This document shows positions 60,846 to 64,000 of a stretch of DNA of 64,000 nucleotides, in pieces. Under the pieces are notes generated by a model. It had not been told where the DNA came from. It saw nothing but the letters and a program-made list of their open reading frames with translations, and ran no database searches. Every line of letters starts with the position of its first letter. The first letter of the stretch is position 1. The translations under genes were made by a program, and so were the position numbers. Source of the stretch: Sediminibacterium sp. C3 (GTDB lineage Bacteria; Bacteroidota; Bacteroidia; Chitinophagales; Chitinophagaceae). The DNA lies in assembly GCF_000508085.1 (NCBI RefSeq), contig NZ_KI669560.1, forward strand, positions 1,643,228-1,707,227, written 5' to 3'.

Positions 60846-61304
60846 ATGAGGCGCATTAGTAAGATTTTCTTTGCAATCATTTCATTCTTTGTTGTTCAGG
60901 GGTATACTTTAATACAGGAAGATCCCAATGCAATCGTTGGAGTTTGGAAAACCGGAGATGGGAATGCAATGGTTCGCATTTACAAAAACGGTGAGAAGTT
61001 TCAGGGTAAAATAGTCTGGCTAAAAGAACCCAACGATCCGGAGACGGGTAAGCCCAAGTTAGATAAAAATCATTCGGATGAAGCCAACCGCAGCAGACCA
61101 ATCATTGGATTGGTTAATGTTTGGGGATTTTCTCATAAAGAGAAAAATATCTGGGATGAGGGAAATATTTATGATCCAAAGAATGGGAATACCTATTCAT
61201 GCACAATGAAACTCGTGAATGCCAATACATTGGAAGTACGCGGTTTCATTGGGGTTTCTTTAATTGGAAGAACCGATACCTGGACCAGACAGGTTGCCAA
61301 ATAA
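60846..61304 (+). CDS. DUF2147 domain protein, exported
   Basis: The 152-residue precursor has a signal sequence (MRRISKIFFAIISFFVVQGY). The DUF2147 domain follows: IVGVWKTGDGNAMVRIYKNGEKFQGKIVWL, then NDPETGKPKLDKNHSD and GNIYDPKNGNTYSC, and the end GRTDTWTRQ. It is a small secreted beta-rich lipocalin-like protein found in many Gram-negative bacteria; its role is not established. The open frame extends up to 60687, but the signal peptide starts at 60846. A poor promoter match (TTCTTTTG) precedes it at 60834-60841. Confidence 0.85.
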   Translation: MRRISKIFFAIISFFVVQGYTLIQEDPNAIVGVWKTGDGNAMVRIYKNGEKFQGKIVWLKEPNDPETGKPKLDKNHSDEANRSRPIIGLVNVWGFSHKEKNIWDEGNIYDPKNGNTYSCTMKLVNANTLEVRGFIGVSLIGRTDTWTRQVAK

Positions 61305-61327
61305 AATTCGTATTACTGATTGCTGTT

Positions 61328-62347
61328 TTAAGGTGATACTAAATTAATGCTGATATTAAAGTACAATGGATTGCCAAGATTGCTGCTGAAATAACGTTGG
61401 TTATCTCTTTTTCCGTTGTACTCATTCATTACATCGAATCGCCAATTATATCTCAGCCCTGCCTGTGCACTTAGCCACACAAATTCAGAAATTTTTCTTT
61501 CCCACATGATTCTCGGTTTTAACTCGCCGCGTTGAATAAATACCGCTCCATTCTGGCTATTGGGTAAATTCATCCAATATTGATTCCCTTCCAGTTCAAA
61601 TCCCAGTTGAAGCATATTGGTTGTTGAGAAATTGTATCTTAAATTACCTCTTGCAGGGAGTAATAATTCCATTCCCCATTTATCATTAAAGGTCTTATTC
61701 CATAATAGTACAGGTATATGTAAAACACTTCCTGCCCTATAAGTTCTAGAAATTCCTAAGCCTACCATATTTTTTTCCGACGTCTTCCATCCATAGATAG
61801 CGGTTCCGCTAATGGTTAATGATTGGTGGTTGATGGTTTTCAGAGAAGAAAAAACACCATTAAAATCTGCACTGGATTGTAGAATCAGATAGTTTTTTTC
61901 ATTTAGTGGTTTAAATAGAATTGTGTTGATTCCAGCACTGGTCATTGCATTTGCATTGATGCCACTGGTAAATGAATTGATGGAGGCATTGGCAATATTA
62001 AATTTACTAGACGAATAATTTAAACCCATTTGCCAAATGATTTTATTAGTTGAAATAACAGGTATATTGGCCTGGGCTTTAATGGTGCTAATCTGTTCAA
62101 CCTGAAAATCCTGAAACGCTGGAAGAAGGGGACCCAGCTTTACACCAGGCATTGTAAAACCACCCTGGTATTCATATCCAAGACTAAATATGCGTTGCGG
62201 GCTCTGATTCGCCACTTTTTGAGTTGCATATCTTTTTACTCCTTCTGCATCTCCGAACTTACTATAGTCAAAGTTGTCTGTACTGTCTGTTTGTGCAATT
62301 GCATTCAGAGAAAGCGAAGCCAAGCAAATGGTTATATATTTTCTCAT
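61328..62347 (-). CDS. DUF6268-like outer membrane beta-barrel protein
   Basis: The 339-residue precursor has a signal peptide (MRKYITICLASLSLNAIA, followed by QT). It then has alternating aromatic/polar beta strands over the whole length, starting with FSLGYEYQGGF. A long internal set of strands such as YLILQSSADFNGVFSS follows, and it ends with LYFNISINLVSP. This is a small outer membrane barrel of the DUF6268 type. The function is unknown. The promoter at 62370-62377 supports the ATG at 62347. Confidence 0.68.
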   Translation of the reverse strand: MRKYITICLASLSLNAIAQTDSTDNFDYSKFGDAEGVKRYATQKVANQSPQRIFSLGYEYQGGFTMPGVKLGPLLPAFQDFQVEQISTIKAQANIPVISTNKIIWQMGLNYSSSKFNIANASINSFTSGINANAMTSAGINTILFKPLNEKNYLILQSSADFNGVFSSLKTINHQSLTISGTAIYGWKTSEKNMVGLGISRTYRAGSVLHIPVLLWNKTFNDKWGMELLLPARGNLRYNFSTTNMLQLGFELEGNQYWMNLPNSQNGAVFIQRGELKPRIMWERKISEFVWLSAQAGLRYNWRFDVMNEYNGKRDNQRYFSSNLGNPLYFNISINLVSP

Positions 62348-62369
62348 TTGGATATATTAAAGGAAGCAA

Positions 62370-62377
62370 CAAATATA
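62370..62377 (-). promoter_or_regulatory. -7 promoter element of the DUF6268-like gene
   Basis: The minus strand reads TATATTTG, a full match, 22 bases before the ATG at 62347. Confidence 0.65.
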
Positions 62378-62440
62378 CCCTGCAGAAATGAAGGTTGTTT
62401 TACAAGCTTTATTCTAATTTACAACCAATGGTTATATAGG

Positions 62441-63807
62441 TTAGGCTTTTTCTGAAAGAATTAATGTTCCTTGTAAATATTTCTCGTTGTGCTGTGTTGC
62501 ATCTAGTCCTAGTTCTTCTTCTTCTGAGCTTACCCGTAAAGGCAACATGATACTGATAATTTTAAATATGCCGATCGACATTGTAAAGCTGAAGGTTACA
62601 ACAATCAGTAAAGCTTTTAGCTGGGTAACAAAAAAGCTGGAATTGCCATATAGCAAACCGTCAACCCCCAGACTATTTACTGATTTATTAGCAAATACTC
62701 CAGTGAGTAACATTCCAACCATTCCTCCAATACCATGACAGGGAAATACATCAAGTGTGTCGTCAAGTGAAGACTTCGATTTGTAATAAACAGCAAGATT
62801 TGAAATGATAGCAGTAATAAATCCAATAAATATACTTTGAGGCACAGCAACAAATCCAGCAGAAGGTGTAATAGCCACCAGTCCAACAACAGCGCCAATG
62901 CAGAATCCAAGGACAGATGGTTTCTTCCCCCTTAATACATCAAAAAACATCCATGATAAGCCAGCTGATGCTGCAGCTGTATTGGTAGTTGTAATTGCGG
63001 ATACGGCCAAAGAATTGGCCCCTAAGGCAGAGCCGCCGTTAAATCCAAACCAACCAAACCAAAGCAAGCCTGTCCCAATTAAAACATACGGAATATTAGC
63101 AGGTGGAATTTCAATTTGTTCAATATGCGATTTTCTTCGTTTTAAAACCAAAGCGCCGGCAAGTGCTGCGCAACCAGCAGATATATGTACTACTGTTCCT
63201 CCCGCAAAATCCAAGGCGCCCATTTTGAAAAGGAATCCATCGGGATGCCATGTCCAGTGTGCAATAGGAGCATAAACCAAAATGCTGAATAGAACAATGA
63301 ACAAAATGTAACTGGTGAATTTGATTCTTTCGGCTACTGCGCCAACCACCAATCCTGGTGTAATGATGGCAAACATCAATTGAAACATGGCAAAAAGTCC
63401 AAGTGGAATAGTAGGTGCAAGGCTCCATGGAGCTCCGCTATTCACTCCCTTCATAAATAAATAGGTAGAAGGGTTGCCTATAAAGCCATTTAATGAATGG
63501 CCGAAGCAAAGACTAAAACCAACTGTTACCCAAAAAACAGTAACTACGCCACTGGCAACCACACTTTTTATCATTGTTGAAATAACATTTTTTCTATGCA
63601 CCATGCCGCCATAAAAAAAGGCCAGTCCTGGCGTCATTAAAAAACCAAAGCAGTGGCTGTTAGTATCCAGGCAATATCTGCTGAATTGTAATTTCCATTT
63701 TTATCAACAAAACTGATATCGGCGGGAGCAAATACGCCGAGTAAGGCAACCGCTAATAAAACCAGAAAGGGCATGACGTTGTAAAAGTTGAGTTTCTTTT
63801 GGTACAT
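62441..63807 (-). pseudogene. amt: Ammonium transporter, interrupted by a one-base frameshift
   Basis: Amt forms a trimeric ammonium channel in the inner membrane. The frame from the ATG at 63807 gives the first 57 or so residues (signal-like helix, a periplasmic turn, then DIAWILTATALVF). It stops at a T6 run on the minus strand (plus-strand A6 at 63639-63644). Adding one T restores TALVFLMTPGLAFFYGG, the most conserved start of the family, and a 455-residue protein. Beyond the break the sequence is complete, with pore histidines in VVHISAG and FPCHGIGG and a C-terminal regulatory tail. No glnK follows. The downstream part could start at the ATG at 63637, but it would then lack the first helices. 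Confidence 0.88.
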
Positions 63808-64000
63808 GATTGAATTAAATAAAATCTATATTTAAATTAAAACAGATACAATTTAGTATATTTTTTGAATTTGATATAAAATATTAATATATTAATTTAA
63901 TTAATTTAAAAATTTGTCCTTTAGTTTTAGTTTTTTCGTTCATAATAGGCATTATTTAGTGTATTTCATTTATTTAAAGGACATTAGGGCTGCAACTTTA
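63808..64000. other. AT-rich sequence upstream of amt
   Basis: No gene or clean promoter element is visible. There are long A/T runs and no TAnnTTTG match in the amt direction. I see no sigma-54 type GG-N10-GC element, so nitrogen control by that route is not supported by eye. Confidence 0.4.

Overview
The window is a stretch of ordinary, densely packed chromosome from a member of the Bacteroidota, most probably the family Chitinophagaceae (inference). The grounds are: about twenty copies of the Bacteroidota -7 promoter element TAnnTTTG placed just before genes; almost no Shine-Dalgarno sequences; moderate-to-low GC; and many families typical of this phylum (type IX secretion plug protein DUF5103, TamL lipoprotein, putative porin, DUF6268, DUF3667, bacterial GH3, M61 peptidase, a tmRNA whose tag ends YAMAA). 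I see no prophage, insertion sequence, CRISPR array, tRNA, rRNA or biosynthetic island.

Layout. 1-5.8 kb: a cut-off sensor kinase, a coiled-coil membrane protein, holA, then divergent ribF and purM, and ftsE. 5.9-8.2 kb: a two-gene glycosyltransferase operon on the minus strand, followed by the only gene-free gap of about 300 bases. 8.5-17.6 kb: smc, prfC, an M61 peptidase, two unknown small proteins and rimO. 17.6-20 kb: an OmpP1/FadL-type porin and a glycine-rich lipoprotein. 20-24.4 kb: proS (frameshifted), a DUF898 membrane protein, an M48 protease and truB. 24.4-30.1 kb: tamL divergent from an rRNA/tRNA methyltransferase, a LolC/E-like permease and the type IX plug protein. 30.1-39 kb: a cold-shock protein, purine nucleoside phosphorylase, porin, ispH, a pseudouridine synthase, a sensor kinase and an ABC-F ATPase. 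39-40.9 kb: FKBP, SRP RNA, transaldolase and AlkD. 41-44.6 kb: MFS, KefF-like and KefC-like genes, the last interrupted by an in-frame TAG. 44.6-52.1 kb: an oxidoreductase, a secreted protein, a frameshifted DUF3667 gene, mazG and a very large NtrY-like kinase. 52.1-56.4 kb: a PolX-like protein, a histone-H1-like repeat protein, rpmA/rplU and GH3. 56.5-64 kb: dxr, rseP, tmRNA, a secreted toroid-like protein, DUF2147, DUF6268 and a frameshifted ammonium transporter.

How the genes fit together. Most are housekeeping: translation (prfC, rimO, proS, truB, L21, L27, ABC-F, tmRNA, methyltransferase), DNA maintenance (holA, smc, AlkD, PolX-like), isoprenoid synthesis (dxr, ispH), nucleotide and flavin metabolism (purM, PNP, ribF, mazG) and envelope biogenesis (TamL, RseP, LolC/E-like, porins). 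The clearest anomalies are four interrupted genes. Three have a one-base homopolymer length change (proS, DUF3667, amt) and one has a single in-frame stop (kefC); sequence error is a serious explanation for the first three. I did not find a convincing undescribed multigene system. The more interesting biology is a PolX whose polymerase site has lost key aspartates while its PHP site is intact, promoters placed so close to start codons that several mRNAs should be leaderless, a promoter nested in the smc terminator, and a secreted protein carrying a class II terpene-cyclase-like DMDDT motif.
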